Origin: Gammaproteobacteria bacterium
GTDB lineage: Bacteria > Pseudomonadota > Gammaproteobacteria > Burkholderiales > Nitrosomonadaceae
Direction: 5' to 3'
DNA length: 64,000 nt
NCBI GenBank assembly: GCA_015709635.1
Contig: CP054180.1
Span: forward strand, 806,001 to 870,000
This document shows, piece after piece, positions 51,180 through 59,890 of this stretch. The translations under genes were made by a program, and so were the position numbers. The notes under the pieces are model-generated. The model ran no database searches. It worked only from the letters and a program-made list of their open reading frames with translations, and was not told the origin of the DNA. The stretch's first letter is position 1. Each line of letters begins with the position of its first letter.

Positions 51180-52208
51180 TCAAGGCAGGAGCGGAATCTG
51201 ATTGATGCCGAGGGTTTCGGGCAAACCGAACATGATGTTCATATTCTGTATCGCCTGGCCCGCCGCGCCTTTGACCAGATTGTCGGTGACCGAGAGGATT
51301 ACCACCGTGTCGCTGTTTTGCGGCTGATGCACGGCGATACGGCACAGATTGGAGCCGCGCACGGAGCGGGTTTCCGGATGTTTACCGGCAGGCAGCACAT
51401 CGACGAATGCTTCGTCTTGGTAACGCTTCTCGTACAGCGCTTGCAAATCAACTTTCTTGGTCAGTTTGGCATATAGTGTCGCGTGAATGCCGCGAATCAT
51501 CGGTACCAGGTGCGGAACGAATGTTAAGCCGACCGGTTTTTGGGCGACATTGGCAAGTCCTTGTTTAATCTCGGGCAGATGCCGGTGTCCCGGGACGCCA
51601 TAGGCTTTGAAATTATCCGATGCTTCAGCGTGCAGGGTATGCACTTCGGCTTTCCGTCCTGCGCCGGAAACGCCGGATTTGACGTCGGCGATCAGGTGCT
51701 TGATATCGATGACACCGGCTTCTATCAGCGGCAGGAAACCCAGTTGCACTGCCGTCGGATAACACCCCGGATTGGCGATTAAGCGCGCGTTCTTGACTTG
51801 CGCACGGTTGATTTCCGGTAAGCCGTACACGGCTTCGGCTACCAGATCAGGGCAGGCGTGCTGCATGCCGTACCATTTTTCCCATTCCGCGACATCCTTG
51901 ATGCGAAAATCAGCAGCCAGATCGATCACTTTAACATCGGCTTTCAGCAAGGATTCCGCTTGCTGCATGGCAATGCCATTCGGTGTGGCGAAAAATACCA
52001 GATCGCACTTGGTGAGTTTGGCATCGGCCGGATCGCTGAACTTGAGATCGATATGTCCGCGCAGATTGGTGAATAATTCCGTAACGCTCATGCCTGCTTC
52101 GCTGCGCGAGGTGATTGCTTTGATTTTGACTTTCGGATGCTGCACCAGTAAGCGCAATAACTCCACACCTGTGTAGCCTGTTCCACCTACAATGCCGATA
52201 TTGATCAT
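51180..52208 (-). CDS. argC: N-acetyl-gamma-glutamyl-phosphate reductase
   Basis: 342 residues from the ATG at 52208 (MINIGIVGGTGYTG), which has GGGAG at good spacing; the frame extends to 52256 without a better site. The enzyme reduces N-acetylglutamyl phosphate with NADPH in arginine synthesis. The Rossmann motif GIVGGTGYTGVELL, the active-site Cys in ANPGCYPTA near residue 149, and GVSGAGRKA are present. Located downstream of the ribosomal-protein operon and separated from it by a terminator. Confidence 0.95.
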   Translation of the reverse strand: MINIGIVGGTGYTGVELLRLLVQHPKVKIKAITSRSEAGMSVTELFTNLRGHIDLKFSDPADAKLTKCDLVFFATPNGIAMQQAESLLKADVKVIDLAADFRIKDVAEWEKWYGMQHACPDLVAEAVYGLPEINRAQVKNARLIANPGCYPTAVQLGFLPLIEAGVIDIKHLIADVKSGVSGAGRKAEVHTLHAEASDNFKAYGVPGHRHLPEIKQGLANVAQKPVGLTFVPHLVPMIRGIHATLYAKLTKKVDLQALYEKRYQDEAFVDVLPAGKHPETRSVRGSNLCRIAVHQPQNSDTVVILSVTDNLVKGAAGQAIQNMNIMFGLPETLGINQIPLLP

Positions 52209-52261
52209 TGTCACTCCCGCAATATTTCCAGTTGGTTCAGATGTATTACCTGACAATCAAT

Positions 52262-52292
52262 AAAAAAGCCGCCTGAGAAGAGGCGGCTTTTT
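52262..52292 (-). terminator. Intrinsic terminator of the rplM-rpsI operon
   Basis: Stem AGCCGCCT/AGGCGGCT with a GAGAAG loop and A/T runs on both sides, so it could stop transcription in both directions. Confidence 0.92.
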
Positions 52293-52311
52293 GTAATCCA
52301 TACGTATAAAA

Positions 52312-52704
52312 TTAACGTTTGGAGAATTGTTTGCGCCGCCGTGCCTTACGCAAACCGACTTTCTTTCTTTCCACTTCACGTGCATCACGGGTAACCAAGC
52401 CCGCTTTACTGAGCGCAGGCTTTAAGGTTGCATCGTAATCAATCAATGCACGAGTAATGCCGTGACGTACCGCACCTGCTTGACCGGACTCGCCGCCACC
52501 GTGAATGTTCACCATGATATCAAAAGTATTGGCATTATTTGTCAGTTCCAGCGGCTGCCGCGCAATCATGCGACCCGTTTCGCGGGAAAAATAAACATCA
52601 ATCGGTTTATTATTGATGATGATCGCGCCTTTTCCGGGTTTGATGAAAACACGCGCTACTGCGCTTTTACGCCGGCCAGTGCCATAATTGTATTGAGTCG
52701 CCAT
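52312..52704 (-). CDS. rpsI: 30S ribosomal protein S9
   Basis: 130 residues from the ATG at 52704 (MATQYNYGTGRRKSAVARV); an in-frame ATG two codons upstream overlaps the rplM stop. The C-terminal tail KARRRKQFSKR, which reaches the P-site tRNA, is intact. Co-transcribed with rplM, in the universally conserved order. Confidence 0.98.
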   Translation of the reverse strand: MATQYNYGTGRRKSAVARVFIKPGKGAIIINNKPIDVYFSRETGRMIARQPLELTNNANTFDIMVNIHGGGESGQAGAVRHGITRALIDYDATLKPALSKAGLVTRDAREVERKKVGLRKARRRKQFSKR

Positions 52705-52709
52705 AGACA

Positions 52710-53144
52710 TTAAGCTCTAATTTCGAGTGGTTTAGGTTGTTGCGCGGCGTGAGGATGCGTATCGCCCGCATATATTTTCAATTTCTTTAACATCGCGTAT
52801 CCCAACGGACCTTTCGGCAACATGCCTTTAACGGCTTTCTCAAGCGGACGAGTTGGAAAACGCGCGTGCATTTTCTTGAAGCTGGTTGCATAGATCCCGC
52901 CAGGGTAGCCGCTATGACGGTAATAAATTTTATCTTCGGCTTTATTACCCGTCACACGCAATTTGTCGGCATTGACTACGATAATATAGTCGCCGGTATC
53001 GACATGCGGTGTATAGATGGGTTTGTGTTTGCCACGTAAACGGTGAGCAATCTGCGAAGCAAGGCGGCCTAATACTTTGTCGGTCGCATCGATGACAAAC
53101 CAGTCATGATTTACTTCGTGTGGTTTGGCTGAAAATGTTTTCAC
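52710..53144 (-). CDS. rplM: 50S ribosomal protein L13
   Basis: 144 residues from a GTG start at 53144 (read as Met; KTFSAKPHEVNHDWFVIDA follows), with AGGACAGG upstream. This fits the family N-terminus, while the longer frame to 53201 would add 19 unrelated residues. L13 is an early assembly protein of the large subunit. Conserved stretches YTPHVDTGDYIIVVNA and GMLPKGPLGYAMLKKLKIYAG are present. Promoter lies just upstream. Confidence 0.97.
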   Translation of the reverse strand: MKTFSAKPHEVNHDWFVIDATDKVLGRLASQIAHRLRGKHKPIYTPHVDTGDYIIVVNADKLRVTGNKAEDKIYYRHSGYPGGIYATSFKKMHARFPTRPLEKAVKGMLPKGPLGYAMLKKLKIYAGDTHPHAAQQPKPLEIRA

Positions 53145-53179
53145 GAAAACCTGTCCTGCGTATTCAAAAAGAGCCGCGA

Positions 53180-53208
53180 ATTTTAAGTCAGACAGCAACA
53201 AAAGTCAA
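53180..53208 (-). promoter_or_regulatory. Sigma-70-type promoter of rplM-rpsI
   Basis: On the minus strand, TTGACT (53208-53203), a 17-bp spacer and TAAAAT (53185-53180). The transcript would begin near 53173, leaving a leader of about 30 nt before the GTG start. Confidence 0.75.
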
Positions 53209-53374
53209 ACGCAAAATGCGTTGTTTTTTGCCGGGTTGGCGTATTTTTCCATGACTCGGAATTGATGCGATTCGTTTAAGAATGATGGATTTTAAGCTAA
53301 TCGCCGCTATAATCTCATCAATTGGAGATGTTCGCTCTATTTGAACGTATCAATCACATGCCGAGAGACCCGCT

Positions 53375-55081
53375 TTGAAAGAAAAATCAGAAACCAATCC
53401 ATCCGTTGAGGTAATCCCAACCAATTTCATCCGCAATATCATCGACGAGGATAATCGCACCGGTAAATGGAACGGCCGTGTGGAAACGCGTTTTCCGCCG
53501 GAACCGAACGGCTATCTGCACATCGGTCATGCCAAAAGTATCTGTCTGAATTTCGGCATCGTACATGATTATGGCGGCGTGTGTCATTTGCGTTTCGACG
53601 ATACCAATCCGGAGAAGGAGGCGCAGGAATACGTCGATTCGATTTGCGACAGCGTATCCTGGCTGGGATTCGATTGGGGCCAGCACCTGTATTACTCGTC
53701 GGATTATTTCGGGCAGTTGTACGAATTTGCCGAATTCCTGATTACGCAAGGTAAAGCCTACGTCGAAAGTTTGTCGGCCGATGAAATCCGCGAATATCGC
53801 GGCACATTGACCAATCCCGGCAGAAACAGTCCTTATCGCGATCGCCCGATCGCCGAGAATCTCGACTTGTTCCGCCGCATGAAAGCCGGTGAGTTTGCTG
53901 ACGGACAATACGTGCTGCGCGCCAAGATCGATATGGCGTCACCCAACATCAACATGCGCGATCCCGTGATTTACCGTATCCGCCATGTGCATCACCAGCG
54001 TACCGGCGATCAGTGGTGCATTTACCCGATGTACGACTACACGCATTGCATTTCCGATGCTTTGGAACGCATCACGCATTCCTTGTGCACGCTGGAATTC
54101 GAGGATCACCGCCCGTTGTACGACTGGGTGCTCGATCAGTTGGTAGACAAGGTGTCGTGCCATCCGCAGCAAATCGAGTTCGCCCGCCTCAATCTGACCT
54201 ACACCGTGATGAGCAAGCGCAAACTGATCGAGTTAGTGGAGAAGAAATTGGTCGACGGCTGGGACGATCCCCGTTTGAGTACGCTGGCCGGTGTGCGCCG
54301 CCGCGGGTTCACGCCGCGCTCGATCCGCTTGTTCGCCGAACGCATCGGCATCAGCAAAGCGGATTCCTGGATTGACATGAATGTGCTGGAAGATTGCCTG
54401 CGCGACGACCTGAACGAGCATGCGCCGCGCCGCATTGCCGTTCTCAAGCCGTTGAAGCTGATCATCGACAATTATCCGGATGATCAGCAAGAGGATTGCT
54501 TTGCGCCGAATCATCCGCAAAAAACGGAGTGGGGTAAACGCACGATTCCGTTTTCCAAAGTGCTGTATATCGAACGCGACGATTTCATGGAAACGCCGGT
54601 CAAAGGCTATTTTCGCCTGTCGCCGGGCGCAGAAGTGCGCTTGCGTTACGCCTATCTGGTCAAGTGCATCAGTATCGAAAAAAATGCTCAAGGCGGGATT
54701 GAAGCGATTCACTGCACCTACGATCCCGATACCAAAAGCGGCACGCCCGGCGCGGACAGCCGCAAAGTCAAGGGCAACATCCACTGGCTATCCGCCCAAC
54801 ATGCGCATGTGGCGGAAGTGCGCCTGTACGACCGGTTATTCACCGATCCGCATCCGGATAGCGGCGACAAGGATTACAAAACCGCACTGAATCCCGATTC
54901 CAAACGGATCATCAGCGCGTATGTCGAATCGGCTTTATGCGAAGCGCCACCGGAGCAAAGCTTTCAGTTCGAGCGTAACGGCTACTTTGTTGCCGACCGT
55001 ATCGACATGAAACCCGGTAAGTCGGTATTCAATCGCGCCGTGACGTTGCGCGATTCGTGGGGGAAAGATGCCGGTTCTTAA
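53375..55081 (+). CDS. glnS: Glutaminyl-tRNA synthetase
   Basis: 568 residues. Class I synthetase that charges tRNA-Gln directly. The HIGH motif is in PPEPNGYLHIGHAKS (near residue 45), the KMSKS equivalent is VMSKRKL (near 275), and the C-terminal anticodon-binding beta-barrels are complete. The start is a TTG with GAGAG upstream; no ATG occurs before the conserved core. It stands alone between rplM and the MntA/HepT pair. Confidence 0.96.
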   Translation: MKEKSETNPSVEVIPTNFIRNIIDEDNRTGKWNGRVETRFPPEPNGYLHIGHAKSICLNFGIVHDYGGVCHLRFDDTNPEKEAQEYVDSICDSVSWLGFDWGQHLYYSSDYFGQLYEFAEFLITQGKAYVESLSADEIREYRGTLTNPGRNSPYRDRPIAENLDLFRRMKAGEFADGQYVLRAKIDMASPNINMRDPVIYRIRHVHHQRTGDQWCIYPMYDYTHCISDALERITHSLCTLEFEDHRPLYDWVLDQLVDKVSCHPQQIEFARLNLTYTVMSKRKLIELVEKKLVDGWDDPRLSTLAGVRRRGFTPRSIRLFAERIGISKADSWIDMNVLEDCLRDDLNEHAPRRIAVLKPLKLIIDNYPDDQQEDCFAPNHPQKTEWGKRTIPFSKVLYIERDDFMETPVKGYFRLSPGAEVRLRYAYLVKCISIEKNAQGGIEAIHCTYDPDTKSGTPGADSRKVKGNIHWLSAQHAHVAEVRLYDRLFTDPHPDSGDKDYKTALNPDSKRIISAYVESALCEAPPEQSFQFERNGYFVADRIDMKPGKSVFNRAVTLRDSWGKDAGS

Positions 55082-55100
55082 AAAATGGAGTGTGTGAGCA

Positions 55101-55556
55101 ATGACCCGGCAGATTCGCCATACGCATAATCAGCATTCTACTGTTCATCCCAAGCCTGATAGAGGAAGTGATCAGAACTTTATCGATCAGCTTACTACAC
55201 TATTGCTGCAATTTCCGCAGATCAAATTGGCGCTATTGTTCGGTTCGCAGGCAAGTGGTAACGTACACCCGGACAGCGATATCGATCTCGGTATCCTGGC
55301 GCAAGCGCCACTCAGCGCAGACTTCAAGTTGCAATTGATGCAAACGGTTGGAGCCAAATTCGGCCGTCCGGTTGATATCGTCGATCTGTATCATGTGCCG
55401 GAGCCGATCACCGGTCAGGCTCTCAGTGGAATACGCTTGCTGGGCGACGATACTGTATGCGGTAACTTGTTGTACCGGCATCTACTGAACGTTGCCGATT
55501 TTTTTCCGCTACAGCAAAGAATATTGACGGAGAGACGTAACCGATGGATCAAGTGA
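55101..55556 (+). CDS. mntA: MntA-type nucleotidyltransferase antitoxin
   Basis: 151 residues. MntA proteins are minimal nucleotidyltransferases that AMPylate and inactivate their HepT partner. The signature GSxxxGxxxxxSDxD is present as FGSQASGNVHPDSDIDLGIL (near residue 50). The first 30 residues are a polar His-rich extension. GGAG lies nine bases before the ATG. It overlaps hepT by 13 bp, so expression of the pair is coupled. Older annotation would call it a DNA polymerase beta-like domain protein. Confidence 0.9.
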   Translation: MTRQIRHTHNQHSTVHPKPDRGSDQNFIDQLTTLLLQFPQIKLALLFGSQASGNVHPDSDIDLGILAQAPLSADFKLQLMQTVGAKFGRPVDIVDLYHVPEPITGQALSGIRLLGDDTVCGNLLYRHLLNVADFFPLQQRILTERRNRWIK

Positions 55557-55960
55557 TTCTCGCAGAGAAACTGGAGTCGCTACGGCGCTGCGTGCAGCGT
55601 ATCGAAGATAAAACACCGAAGGATATCGGCAGTTTGGTTCGAGATATCGATTTGCAGGATATCCTGGTTGTCAATCTTACCCGCGCTGTGCAGATCAGTA
55701 TTGATATTGGCAGTCATATCATCAGCTCGGCGAATCAGCCGATGCCGCAAACGATGGGGGATGTCTTTACGAAGTTGCAAGAACTCGGCGCTATTTCACT
55801 GGATACCAGCGAGCGCTTAAAAAAAGCCGTTGGTTTCAGAAACATTGCGGTGCACAACTACGAAGTGATCAATTGGGAAATCGTATATGCCATCTGCCGG
55901 AATTCTTTACGGGATTTTCGTCAGTTTGCGCAGGAGATTTGCCGGTATGCGGTTTTGTAG
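55544..55960 (+). CDS. hepT: HepT-type HEPN ribonuclease toxin
   Basis: 138 residues, HEPN fold (DUF86). The active-site RX4HxY motif is intact as RNIAVHNY near residue 104, so the toxin should be catalytically competent and open to AMPylation at the Tyr. The gene ends only six bases before the left end of an IS5-family element; the element did not cut the coding sequence, but anything downstream that belonged to the pair is displaced. Confidence 0.9.
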   Translation: MDQVILAEKLESLRRCVQRIEDKTPKDIGSLVRDIDLQDILVVNLTRAVQISIDIGSHIISSANQPMPQTMGDVFTKLQELGAISLDTSERLKKAVGFRNIAVHNYEVINWEIVYAICRNSLRDFRQFAQEICRYAVL

Positions 55961-55966
55961 TGACTA

Positions 55967-55982
55967 GGGCCTGTTAACACTA
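55967..55982. repeat. Left terminal inverted repeat of the IS
   Basis: GGGCCTGTTAACACTA, preceded by the TA target duplication. Confidence 0.95.
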
Positions 55983-55993
55983 TTTGATATAAT

Positions 55994-56757
55994 ATGGTGA
56001 TGGAAATCACCGAAACTCAATATCAACAGATCGAACACTGCATGCCGCGCCAGCGTGGCAATGTCAGTCATTCCAATCTACAAATTCTCAATGCTATTCT
56101 GTATGTTACCGAGCATGGTTGCAAGTGGCGCGGACTACCCAAGCGTTTCGGTAATTGGCATACCATCTACACTCGAATGAATCGATGGACGAAAAGCGGC
56201 GTGCTTCAAAAAGTTTTTGAGCAGCTGCAGCATCAACAAATCATTCGCATCAAGATTGAAGCCGTTTCGATGGATAGCACCAGCATCAAAGTGCACCCTG
56301 ATGGTACTGGTGCATTAAAAAAAACGGCCCGCAATCCATCGGCAAATCCCGAGGTGGCTGGACCACTAAAATTCATCTGGTTGCCGCAGATACCAGAACA
56401 GCCATAACTTTTTCCTTATCTCCGGGGCATACACATGACGCACCGGAAGGACGACAACTCCTGTTAGCACTCGGCCCCGTCTCTTCTCCTACTCATCTGC
56501 TGATGGATCGCGCTTATGAGGGTGATCAAACCAGACAGCTTGCATTGGAGCTCGGTTATATCCCGGTTGTCCCACCCAAAACTAATCGGCTGGAGCTCTG
56601 GGAATATGACCGCGCCATGTACAAAAAACGCAATGAGATCGAAAGATTATTCCGCAGACTCAAGGGATTCCGTCGAATATTCTCCAGATTCGACAAACTG
56701 GATGTCATTTTTCTCTCATTCATCCATTTCGCTCTCATCGTCGAAGCACTTAGGTAG
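55994..56757 (+). CDS. IS5-family DDE transposase made by -1 frameshifting
   Basis: Two frames: 55994-56407 and a second that reads from the slip site to 56757. At 56317-56324 there is a run of eight A residues; a -1 slip joins LKK to NGPQSIGKSRGGWTTKIH, the typical IS5 sequence, giving a fusion of about 254 residues. The catalytic triad is then complete: Asp in SMDSTSIKVH, Asp in LLMDRAYEG, and Glu in KKRNEIERLFRRLKG. The unslipped product ends after a short unrelated tail and would be a regulatory or inactive form. Programmed frameshifting on A-runs is known in this group. Confidence 0.9.
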
Positions 56758-56770
56758 TGTTAACAGGCCC
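56755..56770. repeat. Right terminal inverted repeat of the IS
   Basis: Exact complement of the left repeat, followed by TA. Confidence 0.95.
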
Positions 56771-56855
56771 TAATCAAGAAACTTGGGTGAATACGGGAGT
56801 ACTTATGACCGATTATTCCCTTGAAAGCAGCTTGCAATAGTAAAGATAAATCAAT

Positions 56856-57908
56856 TTAGTCAATATAAAACACTCCCCGCTGCCGCACCATCTGCCAAAT
56901 CGCGTGATCGTTCTCTCTGCACGCACCGTAGCGAAACGACGGCGGCAATTCCGGGAATTTGAAGCGCAGGTCGTAGAACCACGCGCAGAATCCATGTTCC
57001 TGAGTATCCACGGAATCCAATACCGGAAACTGCGCGAAGGCACGGAAAGGGGTAAAAGCAGGGTCGTGCCACGCTTCTCGGGCTAAAGTGGTGTATGCCG
57101 GGTTGTTGCCGAACTGCGGTTGAATATGCCAGTCATGTTCTGCGACGGGACGATAGGCGGCCGCCATTCTGGCCGGTAGCCAGGCAGAAGAGCCGGTATG
57201 CGGTTCACTGCCGGATTGCTGCAGGTTCACATCGGCCAGGTGGTACGTTTCATTCTGCCGGATGATGATTTTCCAATGGAACGGCGATAGCGGCTGGGGT
57301 AATACACTGATCTGCGGATTTACCAAGCTTTGCTTTTTTGCGTAATCTTGTGCTAGTTGAATGGCTTGCCGGTGCAACGTGGACAAGAAGATGACATAAC
57401 CGCATAACACAAGCAATGCCGCGATAGCCGGGATTCTGTGTTGCGGATAACGCCATGAAGCGATCAGACCGGTGATGATGATCAAACTGAACCACGGATC
57501 GATGACAAATACCAGCGGCAGTGAAAAACGCTCGATCGAGAACGGTGCGAACAGCATTAGCCCATACGATGTGATCAGATCTCCGACGATGTGAATGGCG
57601 ATACCAAGGCTAACCGGTTGATAAAACAACCGCCAGCCATAACGCCCGCGACTAAGCCACGCGAATGAACGCGCCAGCAGCCACGCCCAAAACGGCAATA
57701 AAATCAGCGAATGCGTCGGACCTTGATGCCAATGTAAGTACGTGAGCGTATCGATCAACCGCAGCGCAAAATCCACATCGGGAAACGCCGCGGCGGCGAA
57801 ACCGGCGGCGACACGCAGGCGCAGCGGCAAGCCGGTTTGTTTCGCGTGCGTTTGCACTGCGGCGCGCGCCAATAAAGCGCCGCTGAGTGCATGCGTAAGC
57901 GGATCCAC
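56856..57908 (-). CDS. Membrane-bound metal-dependent hydrolase (YdjM/DUF457 family)
   Basis: 350 residues. The N-terminal half has about four or five membrane segments and the family motif MDPLTHALSGALLARA at the start, followed by PDVDFALRL and HWHQGPTHSL, whose His and Asp residues form the presumed metal site. The C-terminal half is soluble with a beta-rich region. Members are often described as inner-membrane hydrolases, but no substrate is established. Its start is 3 bp from the TetR gene stop, so the two are probably one transcript. Confidence 0.88.
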   Translation of the reverse strand: MDPLTHALSGALLARAAVQTHAKQTGLPLRLRVAAGFAAAAFPDVDFALRLIDTLTYLHWHQGPTHSLILLPFWAWLLARSFAWLSRGRYGWRLFYQPVSLGIAIHIVGDLITSYGLMLFAPFSIERFSLPLVFVIDPWFSLIIITGLIASWRYPQHRIPAIAALLVLCGYVIFLSTLHRQAIQLAQDYAKKQSLVNPQISVLPQPLSPFHWKIIIRQNETYHLADVNLQQSGSEPHTGSSAWLPARMAAAYRPVAEHDWHIQPQFGNNPAYTTLAREAWHDPAFTPFRAFAQFPVLDSVDTQEHGFCAWFYDLRFKFPELPPSFRYGACRENDHAIWQMVRQRGVFYID

Positions 57909-57911
57909 GGT

Positions 57912-58622
57912 CTAGCCGGATTTTGCCTGTCTTTCTTGCGTAACCGCTTCGCTTATTGGCGCAGACTCAAATGTGGCGGCGATTTCGGGGATTGGTTCCG
58001 GTTCAGTGGAAGGATGGGCTTCGTTTTCTTCATATCCGGTTCTATATACCATGTGATCGAGTGATTCGGCCATTTTCAGCTTGTGCGCCAGAAATTCACG
58101 TGTGTTCTGTGAATTTTCCGAGTCGTCTTGCATCCAGTAGGCGAAAGTTGCCAGATATATCGTCGTCAGTGCGGTTTCTTCCAGCGCGCGGCGCACGAAG
58201 GTGGCGTCGCGGTGCGTAGCTTCGCGCATCCATTGCACGGTACGGCTGATGCGCATGATGGCGGGAATCTGGATATGCAAATGACCGGGCTCCAATTTGG
58301 CGCCGATCATTTGCCGTGTGACCTTGCGATGCGCGGCCAAAGCATTGAGCCAGGACATGATGAGGTACTGCAAACGTCCGCACGACGATAGTGACAGGAA
58401 TTCGACAGTTTCCGCCGCCTGCAGCATTTGATGGTCGGCCCGGTCAAACCAAGCATCGACCAGATCCTCCTTTTCGCGGAAATAAACGCGGATGTCGTCC
58501 AGCGTAATGTTTAGTTCAGTGGCTACGTCAAACAAACGAACCGCTTCCCAGTTGGAGCGTTCCGCAATGGTAACAGCTGTATCTACGATCGCTTCACGTA
58601 GCTCAGATTTGCTTTTCTTCAT
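57912..58622 (-). CDS. TetR/AcrR-like transcriptional regulator (COQ9-like C-terminus)
   Basis: 236 residues from the ATG at 58622 (MKKSKSELREAIVDTAV), which has GGAGGA upstream; the frame to 58745 has no such site. The N-terminal HTH (about 10-55, with VATELNITLDDIRVYFREKEDLVDAWF) is TetR-like, and the ligand domain looks like the COQ9/RpsU-divergent group. The C-terminal 40 residues are Glu/Pro-rich. A near-palindrome at 58692-58713 (ATACTTCG...CGAAAGTAT) about 70 bp upstream may be its own operator. The membrane hydrolase gene follows it. Confidence 0.82.
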   Translation of the reverse strand: MKKSKSELREAIVDTAVTIAERSNWEAVRLFDVATELNITLDDIRVYFREKEDLVDAWFDRADHQMLQAAETVEFLSLSSCGRLQYLIMSWLNALAAHRKVTRQMIGAKLEPGHLHIQIPAIMRISRTVQWMREATHRDATFVRRALEETALTTIYLATFAYWMQDDSENSQNTREFLAHKLKMAESLDHMVYRTGYEENEAHPSTEPEPIPEIAATFESAPISEAVTQERQAKSG

Positions 58623-59029
58623 CTTGATCCTCCATATAGCATTAATAGGAGTGGCATGATGTGTTGCCGGTGTCACTATAACATACTCAAAATACTTCGA
58701 TACCCGAAAGTATGACGAATATCCTGGTAAAACGGGAAGTGTCAACTATGGTTATCTTTATGTTTTAATGATAATTATGGGCGTGTGCGTATTTTTGGGC
58801 ATTATCTTTTGATAAGCGAACATCAGTTTTTTCTTACGTATTCGTAATCTGATGAATGTATAATTTATTTCGCATGATTGTCGTGAGATCTGACACAAAG
58901 TGCCGTGCACAAAAACAAGAAGATTTTTACTGTGGTTACATTCAGGATGAGACGGGCGGTTTGTTGATCGCTTAACTGCGACGCAATGAATACTCGTTAC
59001 ATCCATTTTAAGGATTAGGAGAAAACATC
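58623..59029. other. Divergent intergenic region, 407 bp, AT-rich
   Basis: No gene seen. It contains the near-palindrome described for the TetR gene and a TATAAT at 58859-58864 that may be the -10 of the PEP-CTERM gene, without a convincing -35. TAGGAG before 59030 is the ribosome site of that gene. Confidence 0.5.
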
Positions 59030-59737
59030 ATGAAAGCTCAATCGCTTTTATTGCAAACGATGCTGACGGGAGCGGGCGTGTTGCTCGCGGCATCGGCGCA
59101 CGCAACTGTTCTGACTTTTGATTTGAATCCGGATATACCGAATTACGGCGATATTCCCGGTAGCTATGGCGATAATGTAAACGCCGCAAGTGACGCCGTA
59201 GGGTCATACCTGATGGGTAACGGCTATACGCCCAATGTGACGACCGAATATCGCACGTGGCAAATCAGCACCAATACGGTGGATTACAATAATCTGGACT
59301 TTTGGCATGATAGTTACGGTGATTTGTCAAAAGTTGCTTTTAGTGTGGTCAGTGGCGATCATTTCGCGGAAATCACCCTGGTGCCCGAACCCGGTTGGGC
59401 GATTCGCTTGAACAGCTTCGATATAGCCGGTTACCCTGTTAGCGATCATCCTAGTTCTCAAGTGCGGATTTTGGATGGCACCAGCAATACCATTTTGCTT
59501 GATTACTCCCCGGTTACTATTCTGGGAGCTGGCGGTACGCATAGTACGTTCACACCAAACCTGACATTTGCCGGACCACTGTCAATCCGCTTCGGCTATA
59601 ACGATTGGAACGTCGGTATTGATAATATCAATTTCGACCAAGTGACAGCCGTGCCCGAACCGGAAACTTACGCAATGCTGCTTGCTGGACTGGGATTGGT
59701 CGGTTTCATGGCGCGCCGCAGAAAGCAAGCCGTTTAA
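59030..59737 (+). CDS. PEP-CTERM sorting domain protein
   Basis: 235 residues, exported, function unknown. A signal peptide (about 1-25, ending ASAHA) is followed by a beta-sandwich-like body with many Asn, Asp, Thr and aromatic residues, then the sorting signal: VPEPETYAMLLAGLGLVGF and an Arg-rich end (MARRRKQAV). GGAG precedes the ATG. A hairpin terminator follows. It faces the other PEP-CTERM gene tail-to-tail. Body unlike that of the protein at 15232. Confidence 0.88.
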   Translation: MKAQSLLLQTMLTGAGVLLAASAHATVLTFDLNPDIPNYGDIPGSYGDNVNAASDAVGSYLMGNGYTPNVTTEYRTWQISTNTVDYNNLDFWHDSYGDLSKVAFSVVSGDHFAEITLVPEPGWAIRLNSFDIAGYPVSDHPSSQVRILDGTSNTILLDYSPVTILGAGGTHSTFTPNLTFAGPLSIRFGYNDWNVGIDNINFDQVTAVPEPETYAMLLAGLGLVGFMARRRKQAV

Positions 59738-59759
59738 ACGGATGTAATTTGTTTTTCAA

Positions 59760-59783
59760 CAACCCCGTCCGAGTGGCGGGGTT
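59760..59783 (+). terminator. Intrinsic terminator after the PEP-CTERM gene
   Basis: Stem AACCCCG/CGGGGTT followed by TGTTTTT. Confidence 0.8.
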
Positions 59784-59842
59784 TGTTTTTGCGGGCACCA
59801 TCGCATCTGCGTGCCGCATCGGAGGAAGCGATTCCACCAACA

Positions 59843-59867
59843 AAAACGGGAGCCTCGGCTCCCGTTT
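59843..59867 (-). terminator. Bidirectional terminator, end of the second PEP-CTERM gene
   Basis: Stem ACGGGAGCC/GGCTCCCGT with A and T runs on both sides; it lies 24 bp past the stop of the minus-strand gene. Confidence 0.85.
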
Positions 59868-59890
59868 TGAATCTGACTAAATTTGGATCG

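Larger units (their letters stand above)
55967..56770 (+). mobile_element. IS5-family insertion sequence (IS427-like), 804 bp, complete
   Basis: Bounded by inverted repeats GGGCCTGTTAACACTA (55967-55982) and its complement (56755-56770), each flanked by TA, which is the 2-bp target duplication expected for this group. It carries one transposase split over two frames. The right repeat includes the transposase stop codon. Ends and target duplication are perfect, so the insertion is recent. Group naming is by architecture; the exact IS name was not searched. Confidence 0.92.

Noticed and set aside
53207..53230. AACGCA/TGCGTT hairpin with a T-run as a plus-strand terminator
   Set aside because: No plus-strand gene ends upstream of it; it lies just upstream of the rplM promoter and is more likely incidental or a binding site.
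58877..58900. Second CRP-type site upstream of the PEP-CTERM gene (CGTGA-N6-ACACA)
   Set aside because: Too many mismatches to the consensus compared with the perfect site at 4151.
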